Notes under the pieces: generated by a model
Database searches by the model: none
The model's input: only the letters and a program-made list of their open reading frames with translations
Told to the model about the DNA's origin: nothing
Assembly (NCBI RefSeq): GCF_004368965.1
Contig: NZ_SORO01000001.1
Location: forward strand, 2,450,001-2,514,000
Direction: 5' to 3'
Length of the DNA stretch: 64,000 bases
Origin: Leptospira meyeri
Lineage (GTDB): Bacteria; Spirochaetota; Leptospiria; Leptospirales; Leptospiraceae
Shown: in pieces, positions 9,633-17,154 of the stretch
Position numbering within the stretch: the first letter of the stretch is position 1
Layout of the letters: the number at the start of each line of letters is the position of its first letter
Program-made: the position numbers and the translations under genes

Positions 9633-10655
9633 ATGAATTCGAAATTTAAAAAATACCTGATTCTTTCAGGGCTTGGTGTTTCCTTACTGTTAATTTTAGC
9701 TTTGATTGGTTTTTTTGTCGTGGATGAAATCAAAGGTGGGGCAGTCGGTGATGGTCAAAATAAATATGAACTCATCATTGATTCAGGAGAACCATCCTCA
9801 AGCGTAGTTCGAGAGTTAGCTGCTGCGGGAATGATCAAATCCTCTGTGTATTTTAATTATTTGATGAAATTCACAAGAGCAGGAAACAAAATCAAACAAG
9901 GTGTTTATGATATTAATGATGGGATGAGTTCCCGTAAGATTTTGGATGTTATTATTTCTGGAAAAGTTAAACTAGTTAACTTCACTGTTCCGGAAGGATA
10001 TAACAATCGTCAGATAGGCGACTTATTAGTGTCAAAAAAGCTTGCTATTTCTCGCGAAGAGTTTCTAAAAGTTGCTCAGAGTCCGGCACTTCTTACAAAG
10101 TATAATATCCCAGCAAAAACTTTAGAAGGTTATTTATTCCCTGAAACATATTCTGTTCCTTTGAATTACCCTTTAGAAAGGATTACGGAAATGATGATCA
10201 AACGATTCTATAAAAAACTAGAATCGATCCCAGAGGCAAAGGATATCAAACCAGCGGACCTTCATTTCCGAGTTGTGTTAGCATCAATTGTGGAAAGAGA
10301 AGCGGTTAGAAAAGAAGAACGACCAATGATGGCAGGTGTTTTCCTCACTCGTATTGAAAAAAATATCAATTTAGAATCTTGTGCTACCATTCAATATTTG
10401 TTTGATAAACCTAAAAAAAGACTTTTTGAATCTGATCTAAAGATTGTTTCACCCTACAATACATACATTAATGGTGGTTGGCCTCCAGGCCCTATTTCGA
10501 ATCCCGGATTACCAGCGTTAGAGGCGTCTTTCAAACCAATGAAGTCCGACAAATTGTTCTTTTTATTAAAACCAGATGGTTCACATTATTTTTCAGCAAC
10601 TTTCAAAGAACATTTAGAAGCTAAAAAGAAATTTATCGATGTTTTATACCAATAA
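9633..10655 (+). CDS. mltG: Endolytic murein transglycosylase
   Basis: A 340-residue MltG (YceG-like) protein. It cleaves nascent glycan strands at the cytoplasmic membrane and is thought to set glycan chain termination. A single N-terminal membrane anchor (about residues 9-32) is followed by a LysM-like region ('FTVPEGYNNRQIGDLL') and the catalytic domain with 'EGYLFPETYSVP', the catalytic-glutamate segment 'LASIVEREA', 'YNTYINGGWPPGPISNPG' and the closing 'HYFSATFKEH'. A GGGGATGGA Shine-Dalgarno precedes the ATG. Length and domain order are normal. It sits directly behind murB, consistent with a small envelope-synthesis operon. Confidence 0.95.
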   Translation: MNSKFKKYLILSGLGVSLLLILALIGFFVVDEIKGGAVGDGQNKYELIIDSGEPSSSVVRELAAAGMIKSSVYFNYLMKFTRAGNKIKQGVYDINDGMSSRKILDVIISGKVKLVNFTVPEGYNNRQIGDLLVSKKLAISREEFLKVAQSPALLTKYNIPAKTLEGYLFPETYSVPLNYPLERITEMMIKRFYKKLESIPEAKDIKPADLHFRVVLASIVEREAVRKEERPMMAGVFLTRIEKNINLESCATIQYLFDKPKKRLFESDLKIVSPYNTYINGGWPPGPISNPGLPALEASFKPMKSDKLFFLLKPDGSHYFSATFKEHLEAKKKFIDVLYQ

Positions 10656-10707
10656 CAAAGAGAGAAACCAAATTTAGATAATATATCTTATCTAAAATCA
10701 ATCTTCC

Positions 10708-10965
10708 ATGGATGAAAACATAGTTGAACTAAATATCGCCATCGGTGGGATTTCGAAAGAACTTTTGGATGTACAAAAAGCTTTAGATGCCTACCGAGAT
10801 AAACAAAAATCAAAAGAAGCTATAGACGAAGAAGCCATCACTTTTGTGGCCAAAGCGGAACTTGTCATAGAAAAGACAGAAAAAGGTGAACTCCAACTAA
10901 CTGCTGACCAAATTCGTCGCATCAAAAGTAATCTTACAAAAATTCTGCAGCGAATTCAGAATTAG
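10708..10965 (+). CDS. Small charged coiled-coil protein, function unknown
   Basis: An 85-residue, highly charged, helix-favouring protein without signal peptide, cysteine or recognisable catalytic motif. The sequence (for example 'ISKELLDVQKALDAYRDKQ' and 'QIRRIKSNLTKILQRIQN') has heptad-like spacing of hydrophobic residues, suggesting a short coiled coil or helical bundle. It starts 52 bp after mltG on the same strand and may be co-transcribed with it. Codon use resembles the neighbours, so it looks like a real gene. No function is assigned. Confidence 0.65.
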   Translation: MDENIVELNIAIGGISKELLDVQKALDAYRDKQKSKEAIDEEAITFVAKAELVIEKTEKGELQLTADQIRRIKSNLTKILQRIQN

Positions 10966-11001
10966 CCTCTTTAACCAATCCTTCATAAAACCTTCACCGG
11001 C

Positions 11002-11019
11002 TTGTCATTCCCTTGTAAC
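11002..11019 (+). promoter_or_regulatory. Pho-box-like direct repeat upstream of surface lipoprotein
   Basis: TTGTCAT (11002-11008) and TTGTAAC (11013-11019) form two half-sites spaced exactly 11 bp apart, the arrangement of PhoB boxes. A CATAGT hexamer at 11030-11035 is placed where a -10 element would be expected. The decamer TTGTAACATA recurs upstream of the TonB receptor at 13079. Which regulator binds is inferred, not shown. Confidence 0.4.
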
Positions 11020-11043
11020 ATATAAAGAACATAGTTTTCTATA

Positions 11044-11090
11044 GCTAGAGGGAGAATTTTTGCGAATCCCTTTCGGGAAGACCCGCTAGC
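11044..11090 (+). promoter_or_regulatory. Structured 5' leader of the surface lipoprotein gene
   Basis: Inverted arms GCTAGAGGG (11044-11052) and CCCGCTAGC (11082-11090) pair at eight of nine positions and enclose an inner hairpin TCCC-TTTC-GGGA (11067-11078). The structure ends about 35 bp before the ATG at 11126 and well before its Shine-Dalgarno (GAAAGAGGA). It does not match a riboswitch class I can recognise. Confidence 0.4.
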
Positions 11091-11125
11091 CAAACAAATT
11101 CGATTTTTTCGAAAGAGGATTTAAA

Positions 11126-12430
11126 ATGAAAAATTCATTCAAAAAAAGCCTGGTGCTTCTTTCCATCGCGATGTTGGGATTCACTATGGTTAACTGTCCG
11201 GGAAAGAAAAGTGATGACTCATCTACTTTATTAGGTTTACTTGCTATTGCTAATTCGGCTAGTGTTGCAGGTTCTGATTTATGTGATGGCGTTGGAGTGC
11301 CAACTCCTACTCAAGTTTTAGAAGGTAATATTAATGGTGCTGTAACGGTAAGTGGTTCTGCACTCCTTCGTGGAACTGTAAACGTGACTGGCGGTGGTTC
11401 CATTACAATTTTACCAAAATCAGTAATCTTTGCGGAAAGAGGATCTTCCCTTTTCATCTATGAAAACGGTAGACTTAATGCGCAAGGAACAGCTGCACAA
11501 CCAATTTGTTTTACTTCTGCAAATTCTGTCGGTCTGAGAGCTCCTGGAGATTGGGGTGGGATTGTCGTAGTAGGAAATGGAACAGCGACTAGATCATCTC
11601 AATCAGAAGGAACAACTCCTAAAGATTATCCAGGAACTTTAGATGGAATTATAAATCTATCCTATGTGGTGGTTGAATTTGTTGGAAACGAGGTTGCACC
11701 TGGAAATGAACTTAACGGTGTTTCAAGTTATGCGGTAAAATCATCTACAAGCTCATATGACCATGTCCAAATCCATAGAGGACTTGATGATGGATTTGAG
11801 TGGTGGGGAGGAAACGTCGGTGGTCAATACTTACTTGTTACTGGTGGTATGGATGATGATTTTGATATGGACGAAGGATTTAGTGGAAACCTTTCCTACA
11901 TCATTGGCGTAAAATACCCAAATTCTTGCGGTGGAACAGTTTCCACAGACCCACATGGATTTGAAATGGATGGAAGTGACACAAACGGCTCTGGTGGAAC
12001 TGGCTTATCTAACCCAAATGTTTCTAATTTTACAACTTTAGGTCAATCCATCACAGCTGGAGAAGGGATGCGATTTAGAGAAGGTATGAGAGGGACTTTT
12101 TCAAATGGATTAGTTTACGGATATTTGGCAAAAAATATCAATTGTATCAATAATGCAGGAACTGCCGGAAATACAAATCCAACAGGTTCGAGTGCAAATA
12201 TAAAAGTACAAACTGGAAAAACTGATACTATAGGTACTCAATGCGTATCATTAACAACTTCTGCAGAATTAAGTTCAATTCCAATCGTAGATGCTGGAAA
12301 TATTGCTGATTGCGGAATTGGTGGAACAAAACCTGATTTTACATCGACTGCAGCCTATGCAACATTAGGTGGTGGTCCAGTTGCTCAAGGAAAATGGTGG
12401 GATGGTTGGTCAGTATACCGAGCAAGATAA
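11126..12430 (+). CDS. Putative surface lipoprotein with beta-helix-like repeats
   Basis: A 434-residue predicted lipoprotein. The N-terminus has a charged segment, a hydrophobic core and cysteine 24 in 'TMVNCPGKK', a loose lipobox of the kind spirochaetes accept. The mature part is Gly/Ser/Thr/Asn rich with few charged residues and short beta-strand-like repeats ('SGSALLRGTVNVTGGGSITILP', 'NGRLNAQGTAAQPICFTS', 'GDWGGIVVVGNG'), which suggests a right-handed beta-helix or beta-solenoid. It also carries acidic Asp/Gly segments ('GGMDDDFDMDEG') that could bind divalent ions. Its partner is probably the TonB-dependent receptor at 13173, since both have TGTAAC repeats upstream. The exact function is unknown. 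The TAA is followed by an intrinsic terminator. Confidence 0.8.
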   Translation: MKNSFKKSLVLLSIAMLGFTMVNCPGKKSDDSSTLLGLLAIANSASVAGSDLCDGVGVPTPTQVLEGNINGAVTVSGSALLRGTVNVTGGGSITILPKSVIFAERGSSLFIYENGRLNAQGTAAQPICFTSANSVGLRAPGDWGGIVVVGNGTATRSSQSEGTTPKDYPGTLDGIINLSYVVVEFVGNEVAPGNELNGVSSYAVKSSTSSYDHVQIHRGLDDGFEWWGGNVGGQYLLVTGGMDDDFDMDEGFSGNLSYIIGVKYPNSCGGTVSTDPHGFEMDGSDTNGSGGTGLSNPNVSNFTTLGQSITAGEGMRFREGMRGTFSNGLVYGYLAKNINCINNAGTAGNTNPTGSSANIKVQTGKTDTIGTQCVSLTTSAELSSIPIVDAGNIADCGIGGTKPDFTSTAAYATLGGGPVAQGKWWDGWSVYRAR

Positions 12431-12457
12431 TTTTTGCTTGAATCTGTCACTAAATGT

Positions 12458-12488
12458 AGGCTCCAGTAGTAATACTGGGGCTTTTTTT
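12458..12488 (+). terminator. Intrinsic terminator overlapping the next gene's start region
   Basis: AGGCTCCAGTA and TACTGGGGCT form a ~10-bp stem with a GTAA-type loop, followed by seven T residues (12482-12488). The ATG of the next lipoprotein begins at 12489, immediately after the T tract. The 3' arm contains the only Shine-Dalgarno-like purine run (GGGG, 12477-12480) before that ATG. Confidence 0.8.
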
Positions 12489-13067
12489 ATGAAATATATT
12501 AACTTACTCATTGTCATTCTATCTCTTATCACCATTAGTTGTAAGGATAAATCTTCAACCAAAATCGAATCATCGCCTGAAATTCAGGCAAAATTAAAAA
12601 AATCGCACGAAGAATTAACGAAAAGGAAACTTCAAAACCATTCTATTTCTGGGTTTAAATCAAAAGAAGAATCGGTGTCTGAATTTTTAAAAGAATTGGT
12701 GAATTCAAAACAAAGTAAAGATAAGTATAATTCTTTATTAAATGATTTTGAAAAAGAATTTGTATTTTTTCCAAATATCTATGGAGAGAATACGTCTTTA
12801 GATGTAACTCCTTTGGAAGATTACAGATTAACTTTTGATCGTTTGGAAGCACTCGGAATCCAGAGGATCAAGGAATATAAACTAGATTCATCAAATCTAA
12901 AAAACATCAATATAGTATGGAAAAGTTCTAAGCCATATGGTAATTTTCTCATCCACAAAATTGGTAGAATTGAAGTCATAAAAAAAGGTTCTAAGATAGA
13001 AATTAATCAAATAAAGTCTTTAATTGAGCAAAATGGAAAATTTAAAGTCGCAGTAGTTGCTCCCTAA
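12489..13067 (+). CDS. Small lipoprotein, function unknown
   Basis: A 192-residue lipoprotein: 'MKYINLLIVILSLITISCKDK' gives a signal peptide with cysteine 18 in the lipobox 'TISC'. The mature part is lysine- and glutamate-rich and contains no recognised domain. The frame is open further upstream, but only this ATG gives a signal peptide, so it is the chosen start. The start codon follows directly on the T tract of an intrinsic terminator whose stem holds the only possible ribosome-binding site, so expression may depend on whether that hairpin forms. It lies between the surface lipoprotein and the TonB receptor, on the same strand. Confidence 0.75.
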   Translation: MKYINLLIVILSLITISCKDKSSTKIESSPEIQAKLKKSHEELTKRKLQNHSISGFKSKEESVSEFLKELVNSKQSKDKYNSLLNDFEKEFVFFPNIYGENTSLDVTPLEDYRLTFDRLEALGIQRIKEYKLDSSNLKNINIVWKSSKPYGNFLIHKIGRIEVIKKGSKIEINQIKSLIEQNGKFKVAVVAP

Positions 13068-13079
13068 TTATGACAAAGT

Positions 13080-13107
13080 TGTAACATAAATTTAAATTGA
13101 ATGTAAC
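13080..13107 (+). promoter_or_regulatory. TGTAAC direct repeats upstream of TonB receptor
   Basis: TGTAAC occurs at 13080 and again at 13102, 22 bp apart (two turns of 11 bp), with a degenerate TTTAAA between them at 13091. A TGTAAT hexamer at 13122-13127 could be a -10 element. The site shares TTGTAACATA with the repeat at 11013. A Pho-box-like activator site is the best guess. Confidence 0.35.
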
Positions 13108-13172
13108 GCGATCTATTTCGATGTAATTTACGGCTACCAGTTCATATGAAAGCTGGCACCAGAGATACTTTT

Positions 13173-16157
13173 ATGAAGAAATTAGCGCAATTTATCATCA
13201 TTGTTGCAATGTTTATTACAAACTCCATTACAGCCCAAGCAGTTGGATCTGTGAAAGGAACCATCATTGATTCCGAAAATGGTGAGGCGGTTTTTGGAGC
13301 CACTATTGTTGTTAGGTCTGAAAAGAAATTCGCAAAAACCGATTTTGATGGTAGATACTCATTGGATTTGCCACCTGGCACTTATGATGTCGAATACCAA
13401 ATGTATGGATACGGACCTCAAAAAAGAACCATTACCATTGCATCTGGAAAATCTCAAAATGTAAACGTTACATTTGGTGCACAAGTACTTGAAACGATTG
13501 AAGTAAAGGATAGGGCTCAAAATAACACAGAGTCTGCTTTGTTAGCACTACAAAGAAAAACAGGTACCGTATCAGACGGAATCTCGCAAGAAGCCATTAA
13601 AAAGAGTCCAGATGCAAGTGCTGGTGACGTAGTTAAACGTGTAACAGGAATTACATTAATTGGAGGAAAATACGTTTTCGTTCGAGGATTAGGTGAAAGA
13701 TATTCCAATACACTTTTAAACGAAGTATTAATTCCTTCAACTGAGCCAGATAAACGTGTCGTACCATTGGATTTATTTCCTGCAAATATGATCAAAAATA
13801 TACGCGTCATGAAAACTTTTGCTCCCGAAGATCCAGCAGAGTTTTCAGGTGGTTTGGTTAAAATAGAGACACAAGAGTATCCAGACAAACTAACAATGTC
13901 GTTAGGACTTGGTGTAGCTAGGAATATGAATACCACAGGTTATCAATTCAAAACTTTTGATGCAGGTGATTTTTTTGGTCGGCCAAATAGTTCTACAAAA
14001 CGTCCAGACTTAGTCGAAAAACTCCCCAACGAATTTGTATTTGAACCAGGTAACCGATTTGGTGGACTTCCTCAAAATTTAGTAAATATCACTGCTGCAT
14101 CATTTAATCAGCAATGGACTCCAGAAGAGAAAAAAGGTCCTTACGATAAAAACTTCAATTTTTCAGTTGGGAATACAATTCAGACAACCGAATCTGGACA
14201 AAGGTTAGGAATTTTCTTTGGTGTTACTAAGAGCGAAGAATATAGATACAGAGAAGAAAAGTCCACACGGTATGTTCCAAGTTTTGCTGGTGGAATCAGA
14301 ACTCGAGAAACAACCTTCCTCAATCCAATTCAGCAACAAGAAACAAAAATTTATAACAAGGAAACAAACTTTGGAACAAATCTAAATTTAGCTTACGAAT
14401 TTACCAAAGGGCAACAAATTTACCTTAAGACATTATATACAGTCGTTTCCGATACAAACGTACGTGAAGCAAAAGGTCTTAACAATATCGACAACTTTGA
14501 GTTTATTTCCAATACGAATACCTTTACTTCGAGAGCACTTTTCAACACGGTACTTGGTGGTGATCATGCCTTACAATTTGGATCGATGGCAAGACCACAT
14601 AAACTCGAATGGAACTTAGCTTATGCTCAAGCAAATCGAGAGGAACCGAATTTAACCCAACAAGTTTGGAGAAGATCACAAGGCTCTAACCTAACAGATG
14701 GGTATTTTCGATTACTAAACAATCCAGATGGAACTAGATTTTATTCTGAATCTCGCGATATCGTGAGACAAGCTAACTTGAAGTATACGATTCCTTTTGA
14801 GCAGTGGAATGGACTGAAGTCAGATTTTAAATTCGGTGGTATGGCTCTCGAAAGACACAAAGATTTTACCTTTAAAGAGTATGGAAGTAAAAGTAATGTG
14901 GGTATTCGGTATCCGAATGATTTTTGGCCGGTTCCAGGTGAAATCACTTTCATTCCGACAGACTATATTTCTTCAACTGCCAATCCATTAGCCAATAAAA
15001 CTTTTTCAGAACGTCAAATTGAACCAAATGCTTTTGATGCAATGCAAAAGTTACAAGCTTCATTTACGCAATTTGATATGCCACTATTCAATAAATTTCG
15101 ATTTGTTGGTGGTGTAAGAATAGAAGATTCTTATCAGAAAGTAAGGACATTTAGAACACGTGATAGTAGTTCTTTGTCAAACCTTGACTACGGTTGTACT
15201 GTCGATAATGAAGATGTTCGAGTTGCATTAGTAAGATCAAATATTTGTACTCAAACTAACAATGGTATTGGAGAACTCAGAAAGAGGGATACATTACCTT
15301 CCATGAACTTTGTTTGGGATTTTCATAAAGATATGAATTTAAGAATGGGTTATACACAAACTGTAACTCGACCTGATCTTAGAGAATTATCTCCATTCGG
15401 ATTTACTCCATATTTTGGGGCAGATAGGATATTCGGAAATCCAAATTTAAGAAGAACTTATATTCATAATTATGATGTGAGATATGAATATTATATCAAT
15501 AATACTGATTTTGTTGGAGTGGGTGGTTTCTTTAAAGAAATGTCAAATCCAATTGAGATGATTGGTCAGCCGGTTGCAGGGAGTATTTCAGCAAACTTTA
15601 CTTATACGAATGCAAAAGATGCACAAATAAGAGGTGTTGAATTTGATTTTAGAAAAGAGTTCTTTGATAAAATTAGATTTGAAACAAATTTATTTTTTAT
15701 CAAATCCCAAGTTCAAGTTATACCTTGGGCAGATTTGGTATTAATAAAGTCTGGACTCGTTGACTCTCTAAATAGAAGTGCAAGTTACGATCCAACGAAT
15801 ATTTCTCGTCCACTCCAAGGTCAGTCAGAATACGTTTATAATCTAAAGTTTGACTATTTCATTACTAAAAACAGAAATCAAATCATTGGATTATATTATA
15901 ACTTCTTCGGTGATCGTATTTATGCGGTAGGAGCTAACGGAACACCTGATGCAATCGAAAAAGGCGTTGGTATAACCGATATTGTTTATACTTTTAAGAG
16001 TGATGATAGGTTAGACTTTAAAGCAGCGGCAAAGAATATTATGGATACGAGGTTTAGAGTTTATCAAACAAATCAAGTCACAGGAGAAGATGAACTATTC
16101 TATGCTTATAGAATGGGCGTGACTTTTTCGGTTATGGCAACGTATAAATTCTTCTAA
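13173..16157 (+). CDS. TonB-dependent outer-membrane receptor with carboxypeptidase-regulatory-like domain
   Basis: A 994-residue outer-membrane receptor. From ATG 13173 there is a signal peptide ending 'SITAQA', a CarboxypepD_reg-like beta-sandwich (~25-105, '[23 protein letters not shown]'), a plug domain (~130-240, '[14 protein letters not shown]', '[18 protein letters not shown]') and a large beta-barrel ending in the aromatic 'VMATYKFF'. An ATG at 13146 would add nine residues without improving the signal peptide; AGAGA precedes 13173. Energised by TonB, such receptors import large or scarce ligands; the substrate is not evident. The TGTAAC repeats upstream hint at phosphate control. The 3' end of a paralogue survives as a relic at 16623-16993. 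Confidence 0.92.
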   Translation: MKKLAQFIIIVAMFITNSITAQAVGSVKGTIIDSENGEAVFGATIVVRSEKKFAKTDFDGRYSLDLPPGTYDVEYQMYGYGPQKRTITIASGKSQNVNVTFGAQVLETIEVKDRAQNNTESALLALQRKTGTVSDGISQEAIKKSPDASAGDVVKRVTGITLIGGKYVFVRGLGERYSNTLLNEVLIPSTEPDKRVVPLDLFPANMIKNIRVMKTFAPEDPAEFSGGLVKIETQEYPDKLTMSLGLGVARNMNTTGYQFKTFDAGDFFGRPNSSTKRPDLVEKLPNEFVFEPGNRFGGLPQNLVNITAASFNQQWTPEEKKGPYDKNFNFSVGNTIQTTESGQRLGIFFGVTKSEEYRYREEKSTRYVPSFAGGIRTRETTFLNPIQQQETKIYNKETNFGTNLNLAYEFTKGQQIYLKTLYTVVSDTNVREAKGLNNIDNFEFISNTNTFTSRALFNTVLGGDHALQFGSMARPHKLEWNLAYAQANREEPNLTQQVWRRSQGSNLTDGYFRLLNNPDGTRFYSESRDIVRQANLKYTIPFEQWNGLKSDFKFGGMALERHKDFTFKEYGSKSNVGIRYPNDFWPVPGEITFIPTDYISSTANPLANKTFSERQIEPNAFDAMQKLQASFTQFDMPLFNKFRFVGGVRIEDSYQKVRTFRTRDSSSLSNLDYGCTVDNEDVRVALVRSNICTQTNNGIGELRKRDTLPSMNFVWDFHKDMNLRMGYTQTVTRPDLRELSPFGFTPYFGADRIFGNPNLRRTYIHNYDVRYEYYINNTDFVGVGGFFKEMSNPIEMIGQPVAGSISANFTYTNAKDAQIRGVEFDFRKEFFDKIRFETNLFFIKSQVQVIPWADLVLIKSGLVDSLNRSASYDPTNISRPLQGQSEYVYNLKFDYFITKNRNQIIGLYYNFFGDRIYAVGANGTPDAIEKGVGITDIVYTFKSDDRLDFKAAAKNIMDTRFRVYQTNQVTGEDELFYAYRMGVTFSVMATYKFF

Positions 16158-16261
16158 AACGTATCTTCCCCTAATCTTTTATAAATGAGATTAGAGATTC
16201 ATTTATTCAACTTCCACCAATCCCCGCGTAAGCGGGGATTACACCCAATCCCTACTTCCCG

Positions 16262-16584
16262 TCCTATTTCCATTTCCAGATCATAGATTTCATTTTGGAT
16301 CGGTCGGATAATGATCGTCGCACTCACAGTGATTGTTAAATCATCGCGAGTCAGGACCTCAACCTTCTCTTGGTAGCTACTCCATTGAACCGAGTAAACA
16401 TAAACACTATTCCAAGGCATTATAGGTTTGGACCCTAGATTCTAGCGGTTTTTGGCTGAGGCCGCCACATAAGTCCCTCTTCTCCAGGACTAATGATGGA
16501 GAGGCAAGATACAAAAGAGGAGAGGCTCACACCCAAAATAGTAAGGAACTGGAAACTGTTTGGAAAAATGGATCGACGTTTCAT
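16262..16584 (-). pseudogene. Truncated duplicate of the SPFH lipoprotein gene
   Basis: This minus-strand remnant matches the first ~110 codons of the intact SPFH gene at 22434-23261, with clearly similar DNA. The middle is intact as protein ('MPWNSVYVYSVQWSSYQEKV', 'LTRDDLTITV', 'IIIRP'), but the signal-peptide region is frameshifted and the gene stops matching after 'LEMEIGR', where a small hairpin (16219-16240) and unrelated sequence begin. The match continues past the start codon into the divergent spacer and the first codons of the neighbouring ankyrin gene (ATG at 16609), with the same 25-base start-to-start offset. It is non-functional: no C-terminal half, and disrupted at the 5' end. 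Confidence 0.85.
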
Positions 16585-16622
16585 AGTTAAACCATTAGAC
16601 TACAACCGATGTTACAATTTCT

Positions 16623-16993
16623 AAGGCTGGATTGTTAGACCCAATTGATAGAAGTTTTTCTTACGATCCCACAAACATTCGAAGACCATTGCAAGGGCAA
16701 TCTGATTTCGTAGCAAACTTGAAGTTTGATGTATATTTGAATAAACTAAAAACAACCACAATTGGTTTATATTATAACTACTTCGGTGATCGAATCTTTG
16801 TAGTTGGTGCAAACGGAACTCCCGATGCTTATGAACGCGGTGTTGGTTTAACTGACATTGTTTTCTCTCATAAAATGGACGATAAACTGGATTTTAAATT
16901 TATGTTAAGGAAGAATTATTCAATGAAGAAAAACTTTTCCGATCATATAGGGAAGGGGTTTCTTTTTCGATGTCAATGGGGTATAAGTTTTAG
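16623..16993 (+). pseudogene. 3' relic of a second TonB-dependent receptor
   Basis: This fragment encodes a sequence homologous to residues ~865-994 of the receptor at 13173-16157: 'YDPTNIRRPLQGQS', 'IGLYYNYFGDRIFVVGANG' and 'ERGVGLTDIVFSHK' are close matches. After 'LDFK' there is a deletion and a frame change; the other frame then continues with 'EEKLFRSYREGVSFSMSMGY' and ends at a TAG at 16991-16993, reproducing the barrel's C-terminal aromatic ending. There is no 5' part: the left edge joins directly to the duplicated SPFH/ankyrin fragment. It is the tail of a lost paralogue left after rearrangement. Confidence 0.88.
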
Positions 16994-17050
16994 AACTGAT
17001 ACCAACTACCCCTTATAGAAAAGGCGGGAATGTTGATTCAGTAGACAAAA

Positions 17051-17085
17051 AATGGATGGCTAGTTTTTAATCATAGCCTTCCATT
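17051..17085. terminator. Bidirectional intrinsic terminator
   Basis: AATGGATGGCTA (17051-17062) and TAGCCTTCCATT (17074-17085) pair at 11 of 12 positions. A T-rich tract follows on the right (TTTAGTTTTT) and an A tract precedes on the left, so the hairpin can terminate both strands. It lies between the TonB relic (+) and the convergent lipoprotein gene (-). Confidence 0.75.
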
Positions 17086-17154
17086 TTAGTTTTTCCTATC
17101 GATTGTATCTGTTTATCGAGATGCAACAATCAACTTTTATGAATCTACTTAACC

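Noticed and set aside
11044..11125. Leader of the surface lipoprotein as a cobalamin riboswitch
   Set aside because: It is too short and lacks the B12-box and other consensus elements.
16219..16240. Perfect hairpin AATCCCCGC-GTAA-GCGGGGATT resembling a type I-E CRISPR repeat
   Set aside because: Only a single copy is present, with no spacer-repeat periodicity and no cas genes nearby.
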